NCBI GenBank assembly: GCA_029006755.1
Contig: JAQXGO010000063.1
Coordinates: forward strand, 1-46,127
Length of the DNA stretch: 46,127 nucleotides
Direction of reading: 5' to 3'
Origin: Clostridia bacterium
GTDB lineage: Bacteria; Bacillota; Clostridia; UMGS1883; UMGS1540
Shown: positions 1 to 9,172 of the stretch, in pieces
Numbering within the stretch: the first letter of the stretch is position 1
Layout of the letters: the number at the start of each line of letters is the position of its first letter
Made by a program: the position numbers and the translations under genes
Notes under the pieces: model-generated
What the model saw: the letters and a program-made list of their open reading frames with translations, nothing else
The model's database searches: none
Told to the model about the DNA's origin: nothing

Positions 1-2
1 CT

Positions 3-287
3 GTGGAAAGCAAGCGTGGCGGCGGCGGCTATCTCCGCATTCGTCGTGTGTCCCCCTCGCAGGACAATATTGTAATGCATATTGTCAATAGCATTGGAGA
101 TCGCATCAGTTTTCAAACAGCCACCATTTTTGTGAAAAATATGGTTGACAACGAGTATTTATCCGCCCGTGAGGGAAAAATGATTTTGTCCGGTATTACG
201 GATAATGTGTTGTCTCTCCCCCTTCCCCTGCGTGATACGATGCGTGCAGCCATACTGAAAAACATGTTAGTGAGTATTATGATGTAA
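3..287 (+). CDS. ctsR: Transcriptional regulator CtsR, C-terminal part (5' end lies outside the window)
   Basis: ESKRGGGGYLRI motif typical of CtsR; followed directly by mcsA-mcsB-clpC. Confidence 0.93.
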   Translation: MESKRGGGGYLRIRRVSPSQDNIVMHIVNSIGDRISFQTATIFVKNMVDNEYLSAREGKMILSGITDNVLSLPLPLRDTMRAAILKNMLVSIMM

Positions 288-301
288 AGGAGTGTATCTA
301 T

Positions 302-778
302 ATGTTATGTGAAAAATGCGGTGTAAATTTGGCAAGTCTTCACTTGTCACAAAACATTAACGGAAAGAAAACAGAGCTGCATGTTTGTGCAAACTGTGCA
401 GCACAAATGGGTTACTTAGGCGTAAAGGATATTTTCAGCACAGACTTTTTTAATCTGTTGACTCCAAATATTTCCGGATATGCTCGTTGTCCCGGTTGCG
501 GGGAAACCTATGAAGAATATAAGGCAACCAAGCGCATTGGCTGCGAAAAGTGTTATGCGCATTTTGCAAGTTTCTTAGAGCCGGTTTTGAAGAAAGTACA
601 TGGCAGTGCCCTGCATACAGGCAAGCTGCCCAAAAAAGCAGGCGGTGCTCTGCGGCAAAAGCGAGAGATTGAACGGCTACGCCGCAATTTGCAGGAGGCA
701 ATTTTGAATGAGGAGTTTGAAAAGGCTGCTTCCTTACGCGATAGATTGCATGAAATAGAAGGGAGTGATGGGAAATGA
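302..778 (+). CDS. mcsA: McsA-like activator of protein arginine kinase (Cys-rich N-terminus, UVR motif at C-terminus)
   Basis: CxxC pairs, [18 protein letters not shown] motif, ctsR-mcsA-mcsB-clpC synteny. Confidence 0.94.
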   Translation: MLCEKCGVNLASLHLSQNINGKKTELHVCANCAAQMGYLGVKDIFSTDFFNLLTPNISGYARCPGCGETYEEYKATKRIGCEKCYAHFASFLEPVLKKVHGSALHTGKLPKKAGGALRQKREIERLRRNLQEAILNEEFEKAASLRDRLHEIEGSDGK

Positions 779-1779
779 CCTGGTATCAAACAGATGGCAA
801 AAAAAATGATATGATTATCAGCACACGCGTGCGTCTTGCACGTAATATCAGTGGCTTTCCCTTCTCCGCAAAGCTGAGCCGAGAGGAGGGCGAAAAGATT
901 ATCGACCTTGTGTGGGAAGCCTTGGCGCCTGTCCAAAAGGATTTTACACTATATAGGATTCAAAAGCTTTCTCCCGTACGTCAGCAAGCGCTGATAGAAA
1001 AGCATTTAATCAGTCCTGATCTTACGGATGCCCGCGCCCCACGCGCCGCCATAATTCATAAGGACGAAACCATCTCCATTATGGTGAACGAGGAGGATCA
1101 TATTCGGATTCAATGTCTCGCACCCGGTCTTGCACCGGATGCCGCCTGGGATATGGCGAATAAAATTGATGACCTAATCGGGGAGACGATTTCCTATGCC
1201 TTTCATGAGAAATTCGGCTTCCTGACAAGTTGCCCGACAAATACCGGCACGGGCCTTCGCGTTTCTGCCATGATTCACCTGCCTGCCATTTCTGTTTCCG
1301 GCGGCATTTCCGGTCTTTTGGCTCAGGCGGCCAAATCCGGCATGGCCGTCCGCGGTCTGTATGGCGAAGGCAGTGACGCCCAAGGGAATTTTTATCAGAT
1401 TTCTAACCAGACTACCCTGGGACTTTCGGAGGAAGAAATTATTGAGCGGTTCGGACGTGTACTCGCTTCCATTATGGAAGTGGAAGCCTCCTTGCGAAAG
1501 AAAATTGCTGATGCCGTCCCCGACAGACTTACGGACCGCATCATGCGTGCCTATGGCGCCATGCGTTATGCCCACATGATTTCCGGCAAGGAACTGATTA
1601 ATTATATAAGTGATGTTCGTCTTGGCATATATTTGGGTATAATAGAACCAATACCCTTTGAAAAGCTTACCGCCTTAATGGTCACAACAATGCCGGCCAA
1701 CATTTCCGGCGGTGGCTCGATGTCCGCAGAGGAACGTGATATAAAACGTGCCTCTATTGTGAAAAAAATCTTCAAGTAA
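775..1779 (+). CDS. mcsB: Protein arginine kinase McsB
   Basis: ISTRVRLARNISGFPF motif and phosphagen-kinase-like body; ATGA overlap with mcsA. Confidence 0.95.
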   Translation: MTWYQTDGKKNDMIISTRVRLARNISGFPFSAKLSREEGEKIIDLVWEALAPVQKDFTLYRIQKLSPVRQQALIEKHLISPDLTDARAPRAAIIHKDETISIMVNEEDHIRIQCLAPGLAPDAAWDMANKIDDLIGETISYAFHEKFGFLTSCPTNTGTGLRVSAMIHLPAISVSGGISGLLAQAAKSGMAVRGLYGEGSDAQGNFYQISNQTTLGLSEEEIIERFGRVLASIMEVEASLRKKIADAVPDRLTDRIMRAYGAMRYAHMISGKELINYISDVRLGIYLGIIEPIPFEKLTALMVTTMPANISGGGSMSAEERDIKRASIVKKIFK

Positions 1780-1794
1780 AGGAGTGCAGAGTAT

Positions 1795-4254
1795 ATGATG
1801 AGCTTTAATGAACGTTTTACCAAAAAAGCCAAAAACGCGTTGGAGTTTGCACAGGAAGCTGCCGCGTCACTTGGCCATAACTATCTTGGCAGTGAGCATC
1901 TATTGATTGGACTTTTGCGTGAAGGCAGCGGCGTAGCCGCCAGTGCCTTAGCGGATGCCGGTATTCATGAGGATGCTGTTATTTCCCGTCTTTCGGAAAT
2001 GATTGATACGTACCCCGGAAAACCGACACAGTTTCTGGGCTTTACGCCGCGCACCAAAAAGATTTTAGAATTAAGCTTTGCAGAGGCCTCCCACATGGGA
2101 GAACAATATATTGGCACGGAGCACATTCTGATGGCCATTCTCCATGAGGGCAGTAATGTTGCGCTTTCTATTTTAACAGATCTCGGCGTACAGCCACAGC
2201 TTCTCTATAATAGCCTTATGCATAACGGCAGTGAAGATGGCACGGCGCACGGCATTGGGAAAGCCGATGGTACGCCCCATCGAGCAAAGAGCAACGGCAA
2301 AACACCTACGCTTGACCAGTTCGGCCGCGATCTTACGCAAATGGCGCAGGAAGGCAAATTCGACCCGGTGATCGGACGCGACAAGGAAATTGAACGCGTC
2401 GTGCAGATTCTATCCAGGCGTACGAAAAACAATCCTTGCCTGATTGGTGAACCGGGTGTTGGTAAAACGGCCGTAGCAGAAGGTCTTGCTCAGCGCATTG
2501 TTGCCGGAAACATTCCGGAAATACTGAAAAACAAACGCGTGTTTACCCTGGATTTATCCTCTATGATTGCCGGTGCAAAATATCGCGGCGAATTTGAGGA
2601 ACGTCTTAAAAAGGCTATGGATGAAGTGCACGAGGCCGGCAATGTCATCCTCTTTATTGATGAAATGCATACGCTGATAGGTGCCGGCGCGGCAGAAGGC
2701 GCCATTGATGCCTCAAACATACTTAAGCCTTCCCTCTCTCGTGGCGAATTGCAGGTGATTGGGGCAACCACCCTGAACGAATACAGAAAATATGTAGAAA
2801 AAGATGCGGCATTGGAGCGTCGTTTCCAGCCGGTTATTGTGGGTGAGCCAACCATCCCGGAAACCATTGCCATACTGAAAGGCATTCGGGATAAGTATGA
2901 GGCCCACCATGGCGTAAAAATCACAGATGATGCTTTAGAGGCCGCCGCCAAGCTGTCTGCACGCTACATCACGGATCGCTTTTTGCCTGATAAGGCGATT
3001 GACCTTATGGATGAAGCCTCCTCGCGTGCAAAGCTTACAACCCTTACTGCACCGGACGAACTGAAAACGCTGGAAACTGACCTTACGGCCTTAAAAGCTG
3101 AAAAAGAGGAAGCCATTAAGAGCCAGGAATTTGAAAAAGCTGCTTCTCTGCGGGACAAGGAAAAGAATTTGCAAGAAACCTTGACCGCCAAGCGCGACGA
3201 ATGGCAAAAAGCAAACGCCATTAAAACGGATGAGGTCGGTCCTGAAGAAATTGCCGCCATTGTGGCGGATTGGACAGGCATTCCTGTCAAAAAATTAGCT
3301 GAAGATGAAGGCGAGCGTTTACGGAACATGGAGGATATCCTTCACAAGCGCGTGATCGGACAGCGCGAAGCAGTTTCAGCTGCTGCCCGTGCAATTCGCC
3401 GTGGCCGTGTAGGGCTGAAAGACCCCAAGCGCCCCATTGGTTCCTTCCTCTTCTTAGGTCCTACCGGCGTAGGGAAAACGGAGCTTTCCAAGGCAATTGC
3501 AGAATCCATTTTTGGGGATGAAGATGCCATCATTCGTGTAGATATGTCCGAATACATGGAGAAGCATACAGTCAGCCGTATGGTCGGCTCTCCTCCAGGA
3601 TATGTAGGCTACGATGAGGGCGGTCAGCTTACCGAAAAAGTGCGCCGCAAGCCGTATTCTGTTGTTCTGTTTGATGAAATTGAGAAAGCGCATCCGGATG
3701 TATTTAATATTCTTCTGCAAATACTGGAGGACGGCATACTAACCGATGCCCAAGGCAGACGGGTTGACTTTAGAAACACGATTATTATTATGACCTCTAA
3801 CGTCGGTGCCAGACGCATTACAGAACAAAAGCACTTAGGCTTTGGTGGTGACGAAGAAGAAGCAAAAAAGACGTATGAGGACATAAAGGGAAATGTTATG
3901 GGCGAATTGAAACATTCCTTCCGCCCGGAGTTTCTAAATCGTATTGATGAAATCATTGTTTTCCATCCCCTTGTAGAGGAGGAAATCAAACAAATTGCAC
4001 GCCTTATGCTGCAAACCTTAAAAGACAGACTTTTGCAGAACAATATTACGGCCTCCTTCACCGATGAAGCCATTGCAGCCTTAGCCAAAGAAGGGTACGA
4101 CCCTGTCTATGGGGCAAGACCTTTGCGCCGCGCAATCCAGTCCAAGCTGGAAGATTTGTTTGCCGAGGAACTCCTCGATGGCAGAATCAGCCAAGGCGAT
4201 ACCGTATCCGTAGACTATGTAGATAACGCTTTCACGATTACGAAAAAGGCGTAG
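1795..4254 (+). CDS. clpC: ATP-dependent Clp protease ATPase subunit ClpC
   Basis: Clp N repeats, two Walker A motifs ([28 protein letters not shown]), central UVR motif. Confidence 0.97.
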   Translation: MMSFNERFTKKAKNALEFAQEAAASLGHNYLGSEHLLIGLLREGSGVAASALADAGIHEDAVISRLSEMIDTYPGKPTQFLGFTPRTKKILELSFAEASHMGEQYIGTEHILMAILHEGSNVALSILTDLGVQPQLLYNSLMHNGSEDGTAHGIGKADGTPHRAKSNGKTPTLDQFGRDLTQMAQEGKFDPVIGRDKEIERVVQILSRRTKNNPCLIGEPGVGKTAVAEGLAQRIVAGNIPEILKNKRVFTLDLSSMIAGAKYRGEFEERLKKAMDEVHEAGNVILFIDEMHTLIGAGAAEGAIDASNILKPSLSRGELQVIGATTLNEYRKYVEKDAALERRFQPVIVGEPTIPETIAILKGIRDKYEAHHGVKITDDALEAAAKLSARYITDRFLPDKAIDLMDEASSRAKLTTLTAPDELKTLETDLTALKAEKEEAIKSQEFEKAASLRDKEKNLQETLTAKRDEWQKANAIKTDEVGPEEIAAIVADWTGIPVKKLAEDEGERLRNMEDILHKRVIGQREAVSAAARAIRRGRVGLKDPKRPIGSFLFLGPTGVGKTELSKAIAESIFGDEDAIIRVDMSEYMEKHTVSRMVGSPPGYVGYDEGGQLTEKVRRKPYSVVLFDEIEKAHPDVFNILLQILEDGILTDAQGRRVDFRNTIIIMTSNVGARRITEQKHLGFGGDEEEAKKTYEDIKGNVMGELKHSFRPEFLNRIDEIIVFHPLVEEEIKQIARLMLQTLKDRLLQNNITASFTDEAIAALAKEGYDPVYGARPLRRAIQSKLEDLFAEELLDGRISQGDTVSVDYVDNAFTITKKA

Positions 4255-4273
4255 TATGTAGAAAGGAAATTAC

Positions 4274-4447
4274 ATGAGATCTTGGGTTTCTACCGGCTTT
4301 GTGTTGCTTCTTGTTCTCGGATTGGTCATGATCGCTATCCGCAGTATAATAAAAGCCAAAAAAAATGGTAAATCGTGCGGCTATTCGGGCTGTCACGGCT
4401 GCCCGATGGCCGGCGACTGCCATAAAAAGGATGCCCCCAATCGCTGA
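4274..4447 (+). CDS. FeoB-associated-type Cys-rich membrane microprotein (57 aa)
   Basis: Read by hand: MRSWVSTGFVLLLVLGLVMIAIRSIIKAKKNGKSCGYSGCHGCPMAGDCHKKDAPNR; one TM helix then CGxxxCxxCxxxxxC; AGAAAGGAAA RBS upstream; below the ORF-track length cut-off. Confidence 0.75.
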   Translation: MRSWVSTGFVLLLVLGLVMIAIRSIIKAKKNGKSCGYSGCHGCPMAGDCHKKDAPNR

Positions 4448-4503
4448 AAGACACGCGAAGTTGACAACACAAGTTTCTGTCCTATCCAAAATAGAATGAT
4501 TTG

Positions 4504-4556
4504 AAGACGCATCGAAATCAACCTTATATGGAGTTTGGTTCGATGCGTCTTTTTTG
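4504..4556 (+). terminator. Rho-independent terminator of the clpC operon
   Basis: AAGACGCATCGAA ... TTCGATGCGTCTT followed by T tract. Confidence 0.8.
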
Positions 4557-4692
4557 CTGCATGAAGAGAACATGATGCGGCTATCGGTACAGACATGCAA
4601 TCGCATGGTCTTTCCTCCTCTGTCATCCGTCTATAAAAAGGCTTGCCGGTGCCGAGCTTCTCATCCTATAGATAATCCCTTATTTTTAAAGC

Positions 4693-4721
4693 TTTACAAA
4701 CGCAGAAAATAATGATATAAT
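4693..4721 (+). promoter_or_regulatory. SigA-type promoter upstream of the glycerol-1-phosphate dehydrogenase gene
   Basis: TTTACA - 17 nt - TATAAT. Confidence 0.65.
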
Positions 4722-4909
4722 ATAAAATTAACGTAGGCATATTCTTTGCCGTTTCGAAGCCATCTTTACTGCAAAAGAACAAGCAATTCCCTGGACATGG
4801 GCTACCGTATGGTTTGCTCCAAGTCTTGACAAAAATTTGTTCGAAAAAACGCTCTGTTCTAAAATGTGCGAAATTTTGTGCAGATTTTGGTTTGGTATCG
4901 TTTGGCTAA

Positions 4910-4935
4910 GCGCACGGGAGTTGACCCCCGTGTGC
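4910..4935 (+). promoter_or_regulatory. Hairpin in the 5' leader immediately upstream of RBS GGAAGGAG
   Basis: GCGCACGGG AGTTGACC CCCGTGTGC, 9-bp stem including one G-U pair. Confidence 0.5.
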
Positions 4936-4955
4936 CTATGGAAGGAGCAATTCAT

Positions 4956-6263
4956 TTGGAAATTAAGAGAGAATTTAAATGTTCATGCGGCAGAATACAC
5001 AAGTCCGGCATTGAGGCATATGCCATCGGTGCAGGTGCAATGAACACAGTTTTACAGTATTTAGAAGAATATGCATGCCAACGTCCCTTGATTGTGGCAG
5101 ATGTAAATACCTATAAAGCCGCCGGGGACAAGCTGTGTGCTATATTGCAAAACGGCGGATACACATGCACGCAATATGTTTTGCAGGATGAACATGTTGA
5201 ACCGGATGAACGTGTAGCCGGTCTTCTCATGATGCACTATCCCACTGCCACCGATTGTATCATCGGCGTTGGCTCCGGTGTTGTCAATGACCTTTGTAAA
5301 ATCTTAAGCCGCGTGTCCGGCAATCCCTATATCCTGATTGCAACTGCACCTTCTATGGACGGTTATGCCTCTGTAACGTCCTCTGTAGTTATGGATGGCC
5401 TGAAGTGGTCCATTGAGGGTAAATGCGCTGACGTCATTATCGGAGATACGGATATACTGAAAAACGCACCCAAAAAGATGCTGATTGCCGGTTTGGGGGA
5501 CCTACTGGCAAAGTATATTGCCCTTGCAGACTGGCGCATAGCAAATCTTGTCACAGGGGAATACTACTGCGAAGAAATTGCCCAACTTGTTCGCGTCGCC
5601 GTCAAAAAATGCATGGATAACAGCGCACTTTTATTACAACGCGACCCGGTTGCCGTAGAGGCTTTCTTTTCGGGTCTTCTGTTAAGTGGTGCCGCTATGA
5701 ACTATGCCGGCATTACCCGCGTTGCCTCCGGCATCGAACATTCTATTTCTCACATCTGGGATATGCGTAGCGTTGCCTTTGGTACAAACAGTGATTTTCA
5801 TGGGATCCAATGCGGCATAGGTACACTTTACGCCGCAAAGATTTATGATAAGCTGCGCCACTTTGTCCCGGATAAAGAGAAAGCGATCGCGTATGCCGAA
5901 AGCTTTGATTTTGCCGCATATTCCAAAGAACTTTCCGCCTTTATTGGCAAAGGCGCCTCTGCCATGATTGCCAGGGAAGCCAATGACGGCAAATACGATA
6001 CTGCAAAGCATGCGATACGCATACAACGCATCTGTGCGCATTGGGAGGAAATACGTACCATCATCCAAGAAGAAGTACCGCCGAGTGCTGAAATTGAACG
6101 GATTTTAGATGCCATTGATGCCCCGAAAACCTGTGCCGATATTGGCATCGATCACGCCCTTATGCCCATGACCTTTGCCGCAACAAAGGACATTCGTGAT
6201 AAATATGTTCTTTCTCGTCTTTGCTGGGATTTAGGCATGATCAATGAAATAGACTTTGCATAA
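4956..6263 (+). CDS. egsA: sn-glycerol-1-phosphate dehydrogenase (AraM/EgsA family); probable TTG start
   Basis: GVGSGVVNDLCKIL, APSMDGYASVTSSV, HSISHIWDM motifs; RBS GGAAGGAG at 4939-4946; ORF open upstream to 4866. Confidence 0.88.
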   Translation: MEIKREFKCSCGRIHKSGIEAYAIGAGAMNTVLQYLEEYACQRPLIVADVNTYKAAGDKLCAILQNGGYTCTQYVLQDEHVEPDERVAGLLMMHYPTATDCIIGVGSGVVNDLCKILSRVSGNPYILIATAPSMDGYASVTSSVVMDGLKWSIEGKCADVIIGDTDILKNAPKKMLIAGLGDLLAKYIALADWRIANLVTGEYYCEEIAQLVRVAVKKCMDNSALLLQRDPVAVEAFFSGLLLSGAAMNYAGITRVASGIEHSISHIWDMRSVAFGTNSDFHGIQCGIGTLYAAKIYDKLRHFVPDKEKAIAYAESFDFAAYSKELSAFIGKGASAMIAREANDGKYDTAKHAIRIQRICAHWEEIRTIIQEEVPPSAEIERILDAIDAPKTCADIGIDHALMPMTFAATKDIRDKYVLSRLCWDLGMINEIDFA

Positions 6264-6381
6264 CTACCCATAAGTCGGCTGAACCCAAATACGAGGTTTA
6301 CCGATCGAAGCCATTTGTCCCTAAGGCAAGCCGTGCGTTGCGCCTCCTTTCCCCCTAAAAAATCAAGAAATGGAGAAAAGT

Positions 6382-7173
6382 ATGGAAAATATAAAAAACA
6401 TAAAGCTCTTTCTGCTGGATATGGACGGCACGATCTATCTTGGCGATCAACTGTTTGATGGTACGATTGATTTTCTGCGGCATGTGCAAGCGGACGGCGG
6501 ACGATACATTTTTTTGACCAACAACTCGTCAAAAGGGGTTGAACAGTACATAGAAAAACTGGCAAAGCTCGGTATTCCTGCTGTACGAGAGGATTTTTTG
6601 ACCTCTGTTGATGCCACCATCCCTGTACTGCGCGCAGAAAAATACCGAAAGATTTATGCTTTAGGTACAACCTCCTTTAAAAAGCAGCTAAGGGAAGAAG
6701 AATTACCGATTACCGATGTTTTAAGTGATGATATTGATTGTCTTTGTATGGGCTTTGATACGGAACTTACCTTTCAAAAATTAGAGGATGCCTGTATTCT
6801 TCTCAATCGCGACATTGCTTATATTGCCACAAATCCGGATTGGGTCTGCCCCACGCCCTTTGGCTCTGTGCCCGATTGTGGCTCCATAAGTCAAATTCTG
6901 CAAACCGCCACCGGCAGATTGCCGCGGTTTATCGGAAAGCCCGGCGCCGCTATGGCAGAGCTTGCGATGCAAAGAACCGGCTATTGTAAAGCAGAAACCG
7001 CCATTGTGGGTGACAGGCTATATACGGACATTGCCTGCGGCATCAATGCCGGCATACAGAGCATTTTTGTTTTAAGCGGTGAGGGCACTATGGAAGATAT
7101 TGAAAAAACCGGCGTAACCCCCACCTTCATCTTTGAAGACATTCAAGAGATATATCGGCAACTCACGCAATAA
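6382..7173 (+). CDS. HAD-IIA family phosphatase (NagD-like)
   Basis: LLDMDGTIYLGDQLFDG, FLTNNSSKG, GKPG and VGDRLYTDI motifs. Confidence 0.9.
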   Translation: MENIKNIKLFLLDMDGTIYLGDQLFDGTIDFLRHVQADGGRYIFLTNNSSKGVEQYIEKLAKLGIPAVREDFLTSVDATIPVLRAEKYRKIYALGTTSFKKQLREEELPITDVLSDDIDCLCMGFDTELTFQKLEDACILLNRDIAYIATNPDWVCPTPFGSVPDCGSISQILQTATGRLPRFIGKPGAAMAELAMQRTGYCKAETAIVGDRLYTDIACGINAGIQSIFVLSGEGTMEDIEKTGVTPTFIFEDIQEIYRQLTQ

Positions 7174-7305
7174 AACGAAAAGGGGGCCGTAGAAAAATGC
7201 ACAGACCGCATAACGCATACGATGCCTGAGAATATGCGGATATGCCTTATAAGAGTCAAAAAGTTAGGGTGGGAATTCGCTAAACCATGCATTTCTAAAA
7301 AAAAT

Positions 7306-7472
7306 GCTTTATGCTATGAACAAACTTCGCCTCTCGACGTACCTGTGTACGCCTTCGGGAACCCAAAGCCTACGGCTTTGGCGCAGTTTGTCCATTCTGC
7401 ACTACTTTTCTCCAGCCCTAAAAGGAGCCGTAACAAAAAGATTTTGAATCATCATTTTGCTACGGCTCCTCT
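7306..7472. repeat. Dispersed structured repeat, copy A
   Basis: About 95% identical by eye to 15749-15914; contains CCAAAGCCTACGGCTTTGG and AGGAGCCGTA...TACGGCTCCT inverted repeats. Confidence 0.85.
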
Positions 7473-7476
7473 TTTG

Positions 7477-7563
7477 TGGTGCTCGAGACCGGAATCGAAC
7501 CGGTACGGGATTGCTCCCACGGGATTTTAAGTCCCGGGCGTCTGCCAGTTCCGCCACTCGAGC
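7477..7563 (-). tRNA. tRNA-Leu(TAA)
   Basis: GCTCGAG/CTCGAGC acceptor, anticodon loop CTTAAAA, encoded CCA. Confidence 0.95.
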
Positions 7564-7760
7564 TCACAACGCTATACAGTTTACCACAGAAATATAAAAA
7601 TGTCAATAGTTTTTCATAAAATCACATGGAAAGTTTTATCTTAGACGAAATTCAAGATGGAACCGTTCTATCTTGAATAGACGTGCTATGATTTGATAAA
7701 GGAAGGGCTGTCCCGCTTACATAGGGAAGCCCTTCAAATCTATATAGGTTTTCAATGGTA

Positions 7761-9026
7761 TCATTCAATTGCGGATAAAGCTTTTTCTAAATCTGCTAAA
7801 ATATCTTCCACAGCCTCAAGGCCTACAGAAAAACGAACCATGCCGCCGTTTATTCCTGCAGCTTTAAGCTGTTCATCCGTAAGCTGCCGGTGCGTTTCAC
7901 TGGCAGGGTGCAGCACACATGTACGAATATCCGCTACATGTACTTCGTTGGAAGCAAGCTCTAAGGCATCCATAAACTTGACTGCAGTGTTTCTTCCACC
8001 TTTAATAATAAAGGAAATTACACCACTTCCGCCCTTTAAATACTTTTTGGCAAGGGCGTTGCTCTTGTCATTCTCCAGCCAAGGGTAAATAACCTGTTCG
8101 ATTTTATCAGATTTTTGCAAATACTTAGCAACAGTGCAGGCATTCTCACAATACTGTTTCATGCGTATGGCTAAGGTTTCAAGACCAAGATTTAACAAGA
8201 AAGCAGAATTGGCTGCCGGATATGCGCCAAAATCACGCATGAGCTGCATTCTTGCCTTCAGGATATAGGCCATTTTGCCATAAGATTTCGTATAGGATAA
8301 TCCATGATAGGATTCGTCTAGCTCAGTAAAATCCGGGAACTTGCCGTTCTCCCAATTAAAGTTACCGCTATCCACGATAACACCACCAACTTGTACGGCA
8401 TGGCCATCCATATACTTGGATGTAGAGTGAACAACAATATCAGCACCAAAGGCGAAAGGTTTGCAAAGAATAGGCGTTGCAAAAGTGTTATCCACAATGA
8501 GCGGAACGCCGTTTTTATGCGCAATGTTCGCAAAGCGTTCAATATCGAAAACGGTGAGTGCCGGGTTTGCAATGGTTTCTCCAAAAACGGCCTTGGTATT
8601 TGGCTTGAATGCGGCTTGAATTTCTTCATCAGAGGCAAAACTGTCCACAAAAATACATTCAATACCAAATTTTTTTAATGTGACGGCAAATAAGTTGAAA
8701 GTGCCGCCGTAAATCTGTGACACACTGATAAAGCTATCACCGCAACTGCAAATATTTAGTATTGCCATAAGGGATGCTGCTTGCCCGGAGGAAGTGCACA
8801 TTGCGCCGACACCGCCTTCAAGCGTGGCAATCTTGTCTTCAATAGCCATGACAGTTGGGTTTGCAAATCTGGAATAAATCAAAGACTTTGTAGGATCATC
8901 AAATACTGCTGCCACATCATCGGTAGAATCATACACATAAGTCGTACTCTGCACAATAGGGACAACACGCGGTTCCGAGTTTTTCGGCTGATATCCGGCA
9001 TGTAAACATTTGGTTTCGTCTCTCAT
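7761..9026 (-). CDS. metY: O-acetylhomoserine aminocarboxypropyltransferase / cysteine synthase-type PLP enzyme
   Basis: Cys/Met metabolism PLP family: SRFANPT, SSGQAA, VDNTFATP, HSTSKYMDGH motifs. Confidence 0.93.
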   Translation of the reverse strand: MRDETKCLHAGYQPKNSEPRVVPIVQSTTYVYDSTDDVAAVFDDPTKSLIYSRFANPTVMAIEDKIATLEGGVGAMCTSSGQAASLMAILNICSCGDSFISVSQIYGGTFNLFAVTLKKFGIECIFVDSFASDEEIQAAFKPNTKAVFGETIANPALTVFDIERFANIAHKNGVPLIVDNTFATPILCKPFAFGADIVVHSTSKYMDGHAVQVGGVIVDSGNFNWENGKFPDFTELDESYHGLSYTKSYGKMAYILKARMQLMRDFGAYPAANSAFLLNLGLETLAIRMKQYCENACTVAKYLQKSDKIEQVIYPWLENDKSNALAKKYLKGGSGVISFIIKGGRNTAVKFMDALELASNEVHVADIRTCVLHPASETHRQLTDEQLKAAGINGGMVRFSVGLEAVEDILADLEKALSAIE

Positions 9027-9102
9027 TTCAGTTCAATCCCTTCTTTAGGTAAAATTATCTTTTATATGTTACCATAAAATATACAAATAATCAATAATAA
9101 AC

Positions 9103-9130
9103 TTGATTTTTTCTTTAATTATGTTATAAT
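9103..9130 (+). promoter_or_regulatory. SigA-type promoter for the SLH protein gene
   Basis: TTGATT - 16 nt - TATAAT. Confidence 0.55.
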
Positions 9131-9172
9131 GAGTGATAGAAATATAGATTGCTCTATATGGGGGAACTCGAT

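Noticed and set aside
4238-4606. 122-aa minus-strand ORF opposite the Cys-rich microprotein
   Set aside because: Antisense to the microprotein and terminator; composition not protein-like.
4837-5043. 68-aa ORF at the start of the glycerol-1-phosphate dehydrogenase gene
   Set aside because: Overlaps the leader and dehydrogenase start out of frame; no family match.
7222-7530. 102-aa plus-strand ORF
   Set aside because: It runs through the dispersed repeat and into the minus-strand tRNA-Leu; the similar peptide at 15788-15985 is explained by the repeat copy.
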